Origin: Ciona intestinalis
Lineage: Eukaryota; Chordata; Ascidiacea; Phlebobranchia; Cionidae
Reading direction: 5' to 3'
DNA: 64,000 nucleotides
Assembly: GCF_000224145.3 (NCBI RefSeq)
Contig: NC_020170.2
Span: 377,001-441,000, forward strand
Position numbers and translations under genes: made by a program. This document shows positions 33,301 through 44,400 of this stretch, piece after piece; position 1 is the stretch's first letter, and the number at the start of each line of letters is the position of its first letter. Under the pieces are notes generated by a model. The model made no database searches and had not been told where the DNA came from. It saw only the letters and a list, made by a program, of their open reading frames with translations.

Positions 33301-34436
33301 TTGTATTTAGACTTGAAGTAATATAAACACAAATTCAACGAATACATAATGATGGGAATTTGTTGTGTTACCTTAAATTCTAAAAAGTCTCAGCTTCCCA
33401 AATGTAAATAACCAACGAATATAGTAAACCTTTTTAATCCATAGCAGTTTTGGAGGTTGCATTTCTAATGATATTTTCCCTCCAACGAACTTCAGCACTT
33501 CATGATTTGTGGAGTTGATAAAGTCAGCTTCTTCTTTAGCTCTGTGATCCATCCACATTATTATGTTAAAGTCATCATTGTTGCTTTCTGAAATTCATCT
33601 TCCAAAGTTAAACTTGGAGTATTAAAATAAAAGGAAAGTTTTTAATGTTTGCTGGTAAACACTGCTAAATAAAGACATGATTTAAAGTCTTGTGAAAAAT
33701 ATGATGTAGTCAGATCAAGTATGTTACACCATTATGTTATGGGACTATGGGACATGTGCTAGTAGGCATATAGATCATTTGCATTTAAAATAAAAAAAAC
33801 ATTACCCTACTTGCATTGGTTAAAGGAACAGGTTTGAAATCATGATCAAGCACAACCAATGAGCATGTTGCATCAAAACCAATGCCTTGAACATTTGATG
33901 GATCAACATTCTTTACAACTGACTGTAAAAATTTCAAAGCATAATAGGGAAATCATTTTACACTGTGGCAGAGGAGTAAGTATGTCTGTCTTTGACCCAC
34001 AAGTTGTGGGTTTAAAGCTAGTTGCTGCTACTATTGTGGACGTATGTGTCTTTGGGCAAAATACTTTAAAGTCAGTCATGTGGTAACTTGTAAGCAGGCA
34101 TGATGTGTATGAGGAGAACATCTTATAACAAGTGTTGTTTTCCTGTTACTGAAGAATAAAGTGATAAAGTAAGTTATCATCTTATATTAAGAAGAAACCA
34201 AATTAAACATTTTGATTTGTTTACTTTTGATTCACAAACAACTGCTTTAACCACACCTTAATAACAGAACAACATTTGCGCCAAATTTCATCTGAAGATT
34301 GAATGTATTGATTTGTTTTTGGTTCCACCACAGTAATTCCCTCTTCAGCTGTTGCTATGAACGTCCCATCATTATCAACCAACCCTGCTCGTACACTGTG
34401 ACTACCGACATCCACTCCAATATAATATCTTACCAT
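27372..34436 (-). CDS. FGGY: FGGY carbohydrate kinase domain-containing protein
   Basis: Sugar kinase of the FGGY family; human FGGY is thought to act on ribulose-type sugars. Exons: 34436-34257, 33922-33811, 33587-33430, 33122-32921, 32396-32277, 32072-31966, 31717-31610, 31057-30996, 30801-30570, 28070-27950, 27804-27710, 27512-27372. They sum to 1638 nt, 545 aa; human is about 551. The N-terminus [18 protein letters not shown] is the phosphate-binding strand pair. [54 protein letters not shown] and [14 protein letters not shown] follow the human order, and the protein ends with a Lys-rich [14 protein letters not shown]. The 2.5-kb intron between exons 9 and 10 holds two assembly gaps, a SINE and a fold-back element. 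AATAAA overlaps the stop codon and could serve as the poly(A) signal. Confidence 0.95.
28160..28203 (-). repeat. SINE 3'-tail fragment cut by assembly gap
   Basis: GAATGAATGTAACTTACTTT and TATCCTTACATGG match the tail of the SINE family; the rest is lost in the N run. Confidence 0.5.
28204..28328. other. Assembly gap
   Basis: 125 N. It lies in an FGGY intron and starts inside a repeat. Confidence 0.99.
29382..29417. repeat. Perfect 36-bp palindrome
   Basis: CATGGCCTACTCAATAC, then AT, then its exact reverse complement. It ends about 10 bases before the larger fold-back element. Confidence 0.9.
29428..29822. mobile_element. Fold-back MITE-like element
   Basis: Left arm 29428-29620 and right arm about 29628-29822 are near-perfect reverse complements with almost no loop (an AT-rich centre near 29624). 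Outer ends read GTGGGGGAAGATGGGACAC and GTGACCCATCCTTCCCCAAC; both arms carry ATGATCAGGATA or its complement. There is no coding capacity. It lies in an FGGY intron. Confidence 0.85.
30255..30304. other. Assembly gap
   Basis: 50 N directly at the 3' end of a SINE copy; an isolated N follows at about 30332. Confidence 0.99.
30305..30511 (-). repeat. tRNA-derived SINE, good copy
   Basis: Read on the minus strand: GTACAGTGGTTAGTACTATG, GGCGCCGTGCTGTAGTGGC (A-box region), GGTTCAAGGCTTGATGCTGC (B box), then the core TGTCCTTGGGCAAGACACTT and a tail ending in CATACATAAAAAAG. It is very close to the copy at 57665. Confidence 0.85.
31261..31440 (-). repeat. tRNA-derived SINE, degenerate copy
   Basis: Same order as the copy at 30305 (TTTATGTATGGTTAACAATT, GAGCAATTGTCGTTAAGTGT, GGTTGCAGCGGTGAGCCTTG), with a decayed tRNA head. 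It lies in an FGGY intron. Confidence 0.75.
33960..34090 (+). repeat. Decayed SINE copy
   Basis: GTGGGTTTAAAGCTAGTTGC followed by GTATGTGTCTTTGGGCAAAA, a degraded head and core of the SINE, in the first FGGY intron. Confidence 0.55.
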
Positions 34437-35187
34437 ACTTAGCTTTCTATAATGGTTAAAATAAGTTTCTGATCTATAGCTAATACATAATAACTATCTG
34501 ATATCAGCAGGACTTTTATTCTCAATTTGATTTTTTTTATATTTAGGTTAGTGTGAGAACATTGCATTCTTAGTTTAATTTGTATAATTTTTTTTATAAT
34601 AATTTTTATATAAAACAACCTAATGCTAACATGCATTCAAAATCAGTGTAAAGAAATATATGCAACTAAATGTTAGCAAAATGTATTGAAATAAGCCTTT
34701 GAAAAGTGTGGTGGTAGACACTAACAGTAAATACATTTATACAGAGGTTTAGTAATAGTTTAAAAACAAATTGGTAACAGTTTTAAAACTGTGTCCATTT
34801 AACTTTGTTTTTTCCAACACATAAAATCTTCATGGAGAAACAAGAACGTAGAAAACATGTAAAATATTTTCGTATAAGAACTGTAACACTAAACAGAGAA
34901 AAATAGTTGTGTTTAATTTGTTGAATACAATACAGAATACACAGTATACACACAGCGAAGTATTGGTTGTAAATTGACAAAGGTAATTTTTAATGCCACA
35001 AAATCAGGTTAAAAACCTATTTTGTCAGGTTTGGAAAAATACAGAGAATATTAGCTAATAAATAATAGCCTACCACAAAATATTTAGCATATGTCAATAT
35101 TTTTCCCAGAAAACTTTAGCAATTGATGTTTTGTTTCGTTGGTGAACTTTTTACTTATGTTGAATACATAGAATTAGGTTTAGTAAA
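34437..35187. other. Intergenic region FGGY / ZMYM
   Basis: About 750 AT-rich bases that must hold the ZMYM 3' untranslated region and the FGGY promoter. I see no gene; both neighbours are on the minus strand, too far apart for a tunicate-type operon. Confidence 0.5.
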
Positions 35188-37764
35188 TTATCTTTGATTA
35201 TTTATCCAAAACTCGTGCACTTCCTTAACCATGAGTATTCTGAACAACATCAGTTCTATGTCTTTGGTGGATAGTGGAGATGGACTGTACCACACAGGTG
35301 ATTCTGGAATACATGCTTGTTCAGGTCGCAGGTAGAATAATTCACTTGAATTGGACCGTAACACAGAAGGACACTTTGAAAAATAAAAGGCAAAAAGTCC
35401 AGCAGGACACCTCATTGGATTATTTTTGTTTTGACTGAGGGCTCGATCAAATAAGCTGCTATCCTTTCCATGTTTTACACATGATGATACCGTTAACACA
35501 TTACTTTTTCTCACAATACACTTTGAGCGCTGCATCACTTTCAAAAGTGTTAGATTATTATGTTCGTCTGCTGTCTTGAGCAAGAATCCTTTTGTGGTAA
35601 AGTATAGCATTGTAAACAACAGAGAATGCGGTGAATGTGCACCAAGTTGCTTGCACTGCCATAACTGTTCCTCACAAATTCGTGTATCAACTCTTAATGG
35701 AGAACAAACAGGAATCCAACTGCGAGCAGTGCCATGGAATGCATCCATTACAGCAGCATAGTTATGATCAGTAAATATATTATCTAATCTGCCTGATCGA
35801 CTCAGATCTTCTTGAATACCCATAAGTAAATAGAAAATGCTGTCAGCACGATATGGCTGTCCATCGGGGCGGTTAACACTTCTTACAAACTTAACCAATG
35901 CCTCTTTAATTTCAAATTGTGATAATGACGCAAGATCAACTGGAATGCGACCAGCTTGAGAAGTTCGGTTGTAATTAAAAACCCATCGTTTCCATGCTGT
36001 TACTCCGTACTTAAAATGAAAAGGAATATTTGACACTGTACTAGTAGATTTCTTTCTCCGTTTAGCACTTGGTTCATCTACCAATGAAGGAATATCATCC
36101 TCCACGTTTAACTCCGTAACATCTACAATACCGGTAATGTTGGCAGCAATAGACAACACATCCTCTGCTTCTCCTTCCATCATATTTCTGCATCTTTCAT
36201 TATCCTCATTAGACACAGCTTCAGCCATCAATAACAAATCAGCTTCAATTGGATTATTTGGAAATTTCTGTCGAATTTCGTCGATTGAGTTAATTAATGA
36301 ATCTACATTGGACATTGTGGTTGGTAAAAGAACAGGAACAGGTATTGGTATTGGAAGAGGCACTGGATGGGGGACATATTCTGAAAACATTTTAACAGGG
36401 CATGGGACATATATCGGAATAGGAATGGGTATTGGAAACAGAGTTGGCAACCATTCACCATGTGTTTGAGTGGATGCATCACAAGTTTTATTTATATCCC
36501 CAGTTTGAATCAATTTGTTTTGTTTATACGGCTTACACATAATAGCTTTGTTTTTCTTTTTCAGATCAGTGACAGAGAGAAGATGGGATGTTTGTGTTTC
36601 TGCACCTATCAGCTTGTGATCTTCAAAATATTGCTTCACTTTTTCAACACTTTCTGGTAACAACTCTACCGGTACACAGAGTGAAGCAGCCGGCATTATT
36701 CTTGTTGCTTTTACAAGTTTAGTGTGCCTTCCTGGATTCCCTAATTGTTTAATAAATGCTGAAGGATGGGTTAGGGAGGGCAAAGTAGAACTTATGCATA
36801 CATATTTACTACCAGAATGTGTGCACTCTGAAAGCTGATGGTCAGCATCTGAGCCCTTCTGCTTGGGAAAACCTCTTTCATTGTCAGAGTTACAAGTTTC
36901 CTTAATTGACATAAATTTAAATTTCTTTTCATAGTTTGCCACACAGTTAATTGAACAAAACCCTTTAATTGATGCATCTGACATAACCACATAAAACTTT
37001 ACCATGTACTCCATGTTGCAATAGGAGCACAAAACGTCATAATTATCCTCTAATTTCACCATGTACTTTGACATGCAGCTGAGTGAACAAAAGTAAGTTA
37101 ACTTATTATCACTACCAACACGTTCAATCATAGAAAAAACATTCAGCGTAGCTTTACACCAGGAACAGGTTGATTGTTTTTTGTTGTTTTCTTTATACAA
37201 ATTTAAACACTCAGTTGAGCAGAATTCTTCTATTTTTCCTTGGTGCTGTATAAATTGCTGGTCATCACCATCAAACAGTTGATCATTGCAACCCACACAA
37301 CTGTGCAATTCCAACTTGTACCACTTCTTAAACTTGACCAAGCAAGCATTGTTTGAACACAACTTGTGAGTGCGTCCATTATACAATACATTTACTATAA
37401 TTGGCACATTTGGATTGCGACACATTTGGCATGACAGTTCTACTATTGGCTTAGAAACCTCATTTGAATGTTGCAACATGCAGTTTCCACAACAAAATAC
37501 TTTGATCCCACCACCAGTTATTTGACTGACAGCAACTTTCGTATTTTTAACAATTGAATTACAATGGTAACATGTGATTAAGTTGTAGGAGCGTGTGTAG
37601 ATATCTTTGCATTGAATACAACAGAACACTTTGTCAACATCTGTATGGTTTAACTTTAAATGAGATTCATAGCGTGAAAATGTCACTTCGCATGTAGAGC
37701 AAACATAGGATTTTGCTTTACAATACAAATCCATATCTGTATCTGTCACCGCTTGACTTCCCAT
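35188..37764 (-). CDS. ZMYM-family zinc-finger protein with DUF3504 domain
   Basis: Single-exon gene for 858 residues. The first in-frame ATG is at 37764, and a stop lies in frame a little upstream. Residues about 22-280 carry repeated Cys-pair fingers of MYM/TRASH type (for example CSTC, CYHC, CQMC, CVGC, CSWC, CSYC with FCS..C partners). A Pro/Ile-rich run (FPIPIPIPIYVPCPV, then HPVPLPIPIPVPV) lies at about 442-482, followed by a basic KRRKK. Residues about 585-855 match the C-terminal DUF3504 domain of ZMYM2/3/4 and QRICH1 (CPAGLFAFYFSKCPSV, SPVWYSPSPLS), which derives from Crypton tyrosine recombinases. Vertebrate relatives act in chromatin repressor complexes; a nuclear role is inferred. 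Which paralogue it equals I cannot say. Lack of introns is unusual here. Confidence 0.9.
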   Translation of the reverse strand: MGSQAVTDTDMDLYCKAKSYVCSTCEVTFSRYESHLKLNHTDVDKVFCCIQCKDIYTRSYNLITCYHCNSIVKNTKVAVSQITGGGIKVFCCGNCMLQHSNEVSKPIVELSCQMCRNPNVPIIVNVLYNGRTHKLCSNNACLVKFKKWYKLELHSCVGCNDQLFDGDDQQFIQHQGKIEEFCSTECLNLYKENNKKQSTCSWCKATLNVFSMIERVGSDNKLTYFCSLSCMSKYMVKLEDNYDVLCSYCNMEYMVKFYVVMSDASIKGFCSINCVANYEKKFKFMSIKETCNSDNERGFPKQKGSDADHQLSECTHSGSKYVCISSTLPSLTHPSAFIKQLGNPGRHTKLVKATRIMPAASLCVPVELLPESVEKVKQYFEDHKLIGAETQTSHLLSVTDLKKKNKAIMCKPYKQNKLIQTGDINKTCDASTQTHGEWLPTLFPIPIPIPIYVPCPVKMFSEYVPHPVPLPIPIPVPVLLPTTMSNVDSLINSIDEIRQKFPNNPIEADLLLMAEAVSNEDNERCRNMMEGEAEDVLSIAANITGIVDVTELNVEDDIPSLVDEPSAKRRKKSTSTVSNIPFHFKYGVTAWKRWVFNYNRTSQAGRIPVDLASLSQFEIKEALVKFVRSVNRPDGQPYRADSIFYLLMGIQEDLSRSGRLDNIFTDHNYAAVMDAFHGTARSWIPVCSPLRVDTRICEEQLWQCKQLGAHSPHSLLFTMLYFTTKGFLLKTADEHNNLTLLKVMQRSKCIVRKSNVLTVSSCVKHGKDSSLFDRALSQNKNNPMRCPAGLFAFYFSKCPSVLRSNSSELFYLRPEQACIPESPVWYSPSPLSTKDIELMLFRILMVKEVHEFWINNQR

Positions 37765-39313
37765 GTCCAAGACACCAATATTAAAATTAACCACAAAAAT
37801 TACCTACTCAATCTGAAAATATGAAAGTTAAAGTTGACTTAATAAAGTAAGTCTTGCAATATACCAGTTGACTCGTTAACTTCTGACACCTCCCCACAAT
37901 ACACAAGTGGTGTCAGTTTTATAAAAAATAAAGTTGATGCAAGAGTAAAACATGTTAGCTACAATATAGGTTTGTAAAACATGTAAAATCACACTTATAG
38001 TATGTGCGATACCTAGTTGCAATTATAAGGGCCTGCAGCTGCAGTCAATTATGTCAAAAATTTGGCTACAATAGCTTAGATTAGTGCGGCATTAATGTTT
38101 TTTAAGACGACTCCCAGTATTATTCTACAGGTGGTGAGTGTCTTTACATACACTTTAATGCAACTGACAACTTACATTTTAATTTACTTTAATGAAATAC
38201 AATTCAGTGCGACTGTCGTTTCCCAATAATTTCCTTCTCTCCGTTATTTTAATTTGATCTTCGCCATCGTATTCGAAGGGATAAATAAAATTGTTACGTA
38301 GTGGTTCAACAGCAATTCGCGTAAATGCATATGATATATACCACGGTTAATTATGGCGCAATCCTGTTAAACTGTGTTAATGAAAAACTTAGTAAAATGT
38401 ATTCTGGATTATTATGATATAATTAATAATAATTCTTATTAATTAATACCACACGGCACACAGTTTATCACACGACATACGAGTAAGCAGCACACTTTCT
38501 AAAGTTATGAGAAAACCAAAGAAAACACTCACACACGAGAGCAAAGAGCTAATGAGTAAGCACGTGTTAAACTAGTTAGCATAATATTAATTAATCCATT
38601 ATTTTAATATAATATAACGGGCGACTCGATCATAAACAAATCAGAAGTAACCAACCAAACGATTTTTATTCACAGTAAATGATAATGGGATATAAGAGTA
38701 GTGGTTTTAGTGCACGTTAATTTGGAGATCGTATGCAGTATTATCCACAGAAATAAAAAAGAATAGAACGCGCATCTTCAATGTCGGTAAAGGACAGAGT
38801 CCTAGAAACACCGAGTAGTCCAACTGCCGTCTATGTGTGTTCAAAATAGAGCAAAAGCGGTGACTTTCGCAATGAGTTTAAACGAACTTGTTGAGTTTTA
38901 TTTGCGATTTCCTTTTGTGGAAAGGCGTAAAACAGCTTCTATTTACCTTTATTACCAAACATTGTTTTGAAAAAATATATAAATTTACCCCCATTAAATG
39001 ACTAAAATGTCACAAATCAACCGCTTCTAATTCCATTTTTTGACTTTTTTGATACAGAAAAGAAATAACACATGTTTTTTACACTTTTCAATCTTTAAAT
39101 TTGTTTTTAGGCATAAGTTTACATGGATTTTCCCTATACCTACTGTGTTATTTTGGACCCAAATTGCCGTTCAATTTGTCTTTTACGTAACAATGGGTTG
39201 GACTACTCGGTATTTCTATGGCTCTGCTCTCCTTTACCCAGAGCCATAGAAATACCGAGTAGCAAAAAATGGAATTAGAAGCAGTTGATTTGTGACATTT
39301 TAGTCATTTAATG

Positions 39314-39438
39314 NNNNNNNNNNNNNNNNNNNNNNNNNNNNNNNNNNNNNNNNNNNNNNNNNNNNNNNNNNNNNNNNNNNNNNNNNNNNNNNNNNNNNNN
39401 NNNNNNNNNNNNNNNNNNNNNNNNNNNNNNNNNNNNNN
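39314..39438. other. Assembly gap
   Basis: 125 N inside the inverted-repeat element, starting where its inner right arm ends; probably an assembly failure caused by the repeat. Confidence 0.99.
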
Positions 39439-39526
39439 TAAACAACTATTTCCAATAAATATATATTCTAACAAACCGTTTGTTTGAAAGTTTTTAATTA
39501 AAATTATTAAATAGTTAAATTTCCTA

Positions 39527-39700
39527 AAAAGTGGTAAACTGTAAGCGTTAACCTACCAAATATCTAAACTGGCCTAATAAACTTGAATAGTTTGTGTAGT
39601 TTTTGAAATAAACAGCTAAAACCTTCTAAAACTACTATGCGCCTATCTTTTACAATGGAGACCAAGCGAAATGGGGACGGAGTTGGCGGTCACGTAAGTA
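39527..39700. repeat. Direct repeat, copy 1
   Basis: TAAACTGTAAGCGTTAACCT, AAACTGGCCTAATAAACT and TGCGCCTATCTTTTACA recur in the same order in copy 2. Confidence 0.8.
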
Positions 39701-40197
39701 GAAAAAAGAATATATCACGGTTTTGGGCAGATGCGCGTTCTACTCTTTTTTATTTCTGTGGTATTATCACAGATGAGAGAAGCCACTTGTAAACTCGTTA
39801 TATATATATTTGTAGATGCAATCTTTACCTTAAATTTTAAGGTAGGCCTGCATTTTGAAATTAGCTCTTTTGATTAAACAGTAAAGTAATAGGTAATTAT
39901 ATTCACTAATTATGCAGTTTTGAATCTGAAAATCCAGTTTAAAAATTATAAATATATCAATCAATAGATTGAAATATAAATGCTATCACTAAGAATTAAG
40001 ATAAGTGCGGAAAAAATCTTGCAAAAAGTAACAACAACAACAGGAACAACTGATCCACGAAAAGAGATCTGCATAACCACATACGTGCTCAGAGATGGGT
40101 TGCCAAATATTTTTAAAATCATATTACATGGCGTTCTTTGATGATACTACGAATTAGTACTGTCGTACCTTTATTAAATGAGAACAATTAAAATGAT

Positions 40198-40510
40198 ATA
40201 GTACAACGGGGGAAGATGGGACACTTAAGCATATATTGCCAAGTATTTCCGAAATCAAAATAGATGGTGGTTTTTGGGTAATACCACAAATTGGTACTAT
40301 CATCCTTAATAAATTGACACCTAAAAAGATATCAATAAACATGCGAGGAGTTATTAAGCAACTCGCACAACAGGTGAAATTTTACAAATTCGAAAAACAG
40401 AGGGTAAGACGGGACAGTTTAAAATCATTGTTAAATTTGATTAATAGGTGTGTTTATTATTAGGAATGCACGTAAATAACTCGAATAATACTGTCCGCTT
40501 TAAAAATAAA
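40198..40510. mobile_element. Element with GGGGGAAGATGGGACA end
   Basis: Starts ACGGGGGAAGATGGGACACT, the same end as the fold-back at 29428, and runs through AATACCACAAATTGGTACTA. The right end is unclear. A related decayed copy lies near 26320-26450. Confidence 0.55.
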
Positions 40511-40549
40511 GTGTAAATGTTCTTTTCCCTACCCTGCTGGCTGCTTTAG

Positions 40550-40735
40550 TTAATTTTCCTAAATAAGTGCTAAACTGTAAGCGTTAACCTAATAACCTCC
40601 CAAAAACTAAACTGGCCTAATAAACTGGAATAGTTGGTGTAGCTTTAAAATGAACAGCTAAATCCTCCTAAAACTACTGTGCGCCTATCTTTTACAGTGG
40701 AGATCCAACGAAATGGGACGAAGTTGGCGTCGCTA
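40550..40735. repeat. Direct repeat, copy 2
   Basis: Second copy of 39527-39700, about 1.02 kb downstream in the same orientation, with small indels. It is followed by a SINE core fragment (TGTGTCCTTGGGCAAGACCA). Confidence 0.8.
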
Positions 40736-41458
40736 TATGTGTCCTTGGGCAAGACCACCTTTAGGCTACCGCAATTGCTTTTTTATTTGAGGCTAATAAT
40801 TTGGACAACCCATTAGTAACCTCTGGGTTACTTAAGATCTCAGGTACGTTTTGGACCCACCGCTTGATAAAAAAACGATAGTAATTTTTAAATAAACGAT
40901 AGCAATGCGGTTTTAGATTCGAACATTCGTTTACTAAAATGTATGAATATTCCACGTGCTCAACTGTTTAACCAAAAGGCACCTAAAATGTATTTTACAT
41001 GCCTAAAATCCGTATATAATTATGTTTATATACGGGTTAAGCCCAAAATGTATCACTGCGTGCCCTTATAACAGCTTAGAATACTACGGTATAATATCTT
41101 TATGCTCGTACAAATAACAAGCAAAACTGAACAGGATGCGCAGCGTGGTGTTGGTACAAGTGTGAGGTTTTGGTTTTAGAGTTTAAAATTTTGATGAGTA
41201 AGCTGTCGACGTAGATTGACTTTATTTGTTTGACATATTTTGAATTTATTTGTTATGCTGCTTTGTGTGGTGGACTATGTCAGCAAAATGTTTGGTTGGT
41301 TAGTTTAGTGCTAGTGAAGTTTACTCCCCCGTCCCCCCTTACGTGTAACGTGTTACGTTTAATATAATAAAATTGTGTTCTAGATTAACGTAATAACTCA
41401 CCGTTCATATTCTGTGGGTTTGCAAACTTGTCTTAAATTTTGACATTGATTAGGCAAC

Positions 41459-44400
41459 ATGGCGACCCCAACAGCTGGTGAGTAATGTGACTATTTTTAT
41501 TAATTAAAAGGGAAGATGTTACTGAAGAATCTCCCCCCTACCTTATCTGGCCTCTAAACATAACCAGTCTGTTCCTAGCAAACCTGCGACAAACAGTTTT
41601 TTTGATTTAAGTGCGATTTTGACATAAAATACATGGCCGAATTGTTTAAATATAAGATTACACAAACGCTGTTTATAAAACCTAAATAGCCTATTCGTTG
41701 TGGGTGATTCGGAAAGTGTTTTTACAAGCACTCGAAGTTACAGCAAACCAAAATCGTCAAAAGTGAATTTTCCTGCTTTGCCTTTCTGCACCTATAGTTG
41801 CAATGTGATTAAAATGTTTTGTAATTCTGCTGTTTTTACTCCAAAGCAGGAAAGAAAGGCAAGAAAAAGGCGAAGAACACTAAAACTTTATCTTTGAACG
41901 ACTTTCTTGGTGACACACCTGGGGCTTCCCCTGGTGTGATCAAACCAACCTTGGATTGGGCGGATGAAGCCGACCAAGAGTTTCGATCAATGAGCACATG
42001 TGAGATATTAATATAAATGTTGTAAAACAATATTATATTAATTTTAATTCAAATATAAGATTTTAATTTTTAATTATAATAAGGTGACCCTGTTATCTGT
42101 GTACTATATTTTACATTTGCAGCGATGCCGTATCAGAATAATTCAAACAAGAACAAATTAATTCAACTTCCCACTGCTCCACGATCATCAAGATCAGTTG
42201 AAATTGACACAAGCAGGATTCCTGACAGTGGTCCTTACACTGCCTATGTTGGGAATCTGCCATATGATGCAGATGAATTTGTTCTGCAAGAATTTTTCAA
42301 AGATATACCTGTAAGTATATAATAATATTGTTTGACATATGTGATCCAGAAAATTCGGTAAGAAATGATAACAAGCAGCTCATAGAATACCATGAGAGCA
42401 TGCTCGACTTTCATTCTGTAACATTATTCTGGAAGCTAATAGAATTAGTTTTTGTATTTACACTTACCTAGAATGCTTTTCCTATAGTTGCAAGACACTT
42501 TAAACCTAGATTACACTAAATATAATTGCTTTGTTATTTCACAAGACTATTCATCCTAACCATACACCATAGCATTGTACGAATTTGCACTAAAAAATGT
42601 ATTGCAAATCCATTACAACATAAATATTGTTATTTTGACCTTTACATACAATAGTGCATGCTACATGGTTCACAGCCACAATAACTTGTTTTTACGCATT
42701 GGTGTTTGCGCGAATCAGCAACATAAACCTGACTGACCACGGAAGTTTACACATTAATGTCATTAATCCAATCTAGAAGTCGCCTATCGTAAACGTATTG
42801 TAGGTTTACCTCTAGACAAACTTAACGCTTGTTACAACAGTGCTAATTACTAATAGGAAATGATTAACATATGGACCTCACTGACCGCTTCCATATACAT
42901 GGAATAACATCGTTACCATAAAGTGGTTCATCTTATATGTTTTCCTCAGAAAAACCTAACTTCCCCCTTTCGCCAATCACTCTAACTATGCTTTACCAAG
43001 TATGAGTTGGGAAAGGCAATGAAAAAAGCTTTTACACAATTCCACACGTTAGAATATTTCTTCTTGATTTTGGAAACCACTTTAATAGACTTAATCGTGT
43101 TATGTTAACCTTATTATGTTTTTTTTTTACGTTGACACAATATGTTAATTTATTACAGATGACGAACGTAAGACTGCAAGAGGAGAACGGCAGGTTTAGA
43201 GGTTATGGCTACGTACAGTTCCCTGATAAACAGTCTTTGATCCAGGCTTTGCAAATGAACGACGAAACTCTTCAAAAGCGAGTTATTCGTGTTGATATTG
43301 CTGACAATCAGAATAAAGGTAATGTTCGTTGCTTCTTCATCATTTTCTTGTTGTTATATCAATGATCTATATAACAAAATTTAATTACAAAAATTAAAAG
43401 AAAATGACTTTAATAAAGGAAAATTAAAAAATATTCCATAATAAACTTAAATGGCCATTCTTTAGATTACATCCAGTACCAATGTTTTTGTTTGATCAAA
43501 AATATTTGGCCACTTTTAATATTCTAAGTTTTCTGTGACCCTTTAGATTAAAACTATTTAGGATTAAAAGTGAGTATTTGCCATTATATGCTGAAGGATA
43601 TTTTGGGACTTGGGTAGTCGTTGTTAGCGAGCCCATCACATTAAGCTCTAACCCTCATTGTTTTTGTAGCCTTTTGTTTTTTGAATACATACCACCTTTA
43701 CAATCAGTAATATTTTGTACGCTTCAGTTGTCATTAACTGGAATAGAGTTGTATTGTTTTGTAATAATAAATATTGAGGTTGTTTATGATCCACAGAGGG
43801 AAAAGGAAGAGGGGATCGGTATGGAAGCTTAAGTGGTGATCCGGATCGCTTGGAGGGAAATTGGAGAAGAACTTCCAATGATCATCTAAATGGAGGTCCA
43901 GGTCATTATTATGGTTTTATATTAATATATATTATATTAATATATATATAGTTTGTTTTCTCTCATCGAAAGTAGACATACAGTAACAATACAATGTTTG
44001 TTTTTATATTTATAAACTAATATCACTTGATGAAAAGTTTAATTATAATAGTACTTTATATTTAATATCAAGCAGTGCAGTGAATAACCATGGTGACATA
44101 AGTGACGCAGAGAGATTAAATATATATATATCGGAATTTTGTTTTTTGTCAGTATCATATTTTTAAGAAAGTAATCTTTATCGGTTTGAAATCATTAGCA
44201 TCTATTTGTTAACCATTGCTGCCGACCCTGCAATTATAAAAGATACTTTGGCTTGTTATTTACTGTTTTCTTTACAAATTCTATTTTAATATCGCAAACA
44301 TAATGCTCTAAAGACTGCAGTTACCATTACATACAAGATATGTGATGAAACGATTTGTTTTATGTTGTAGGTTCCAATAGAGGTGAGGATAGCAGATGGG

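Larger units (their letters stand above)
38740..39775. mobile_element. Large inverted-repeat element
   Basis: Outer arms about 38740-38785 and 39730-39775 are reverse complements (ATTATCCACAGAAATAAAAA against a closely matching end; both hold AGAACGCGCATCT). Inner arms 38992-39042 and 39263-39313 match in 50 of 51 bases. The centre is a perfect 24-bp hairpin, 39203-39226 with 39239-39262, and a 12-base loop. The left side has about 160 bases between the inner arm and the hairpin that the right side lacks. No transposase frame is present. Confidence 0.75.
37765..41458. other. Repeat-rich intergenic region ZMYM / eIF4B
   Basis: Divergent promoter region, about 3.7 kb. It contains a large inverted repeat (38740-39775), a direct-repeat pair (39527-39700 and 40550-40735), a GGGGGAAGATGGGACA-type element (about 40198-40510), a mixed SINE fragment (about 40735-40850) and an assembly gap. 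No coding gene is supported. Confidence 0.7.

Noticed and set aside
36137..36469. Plus-strand frame rich in Gly/Ile
   Set aside because: Antisense shadow of the Pro/Ile-repeat region of the ZMYM gene.
34437..37764. Polycistronic operon of ZMYM and FGGY
   Set aside because: The gap of about 750 bases is far larger than in tunicate trans-spliced operons, and no spliced-leader acceptor can be singled out.
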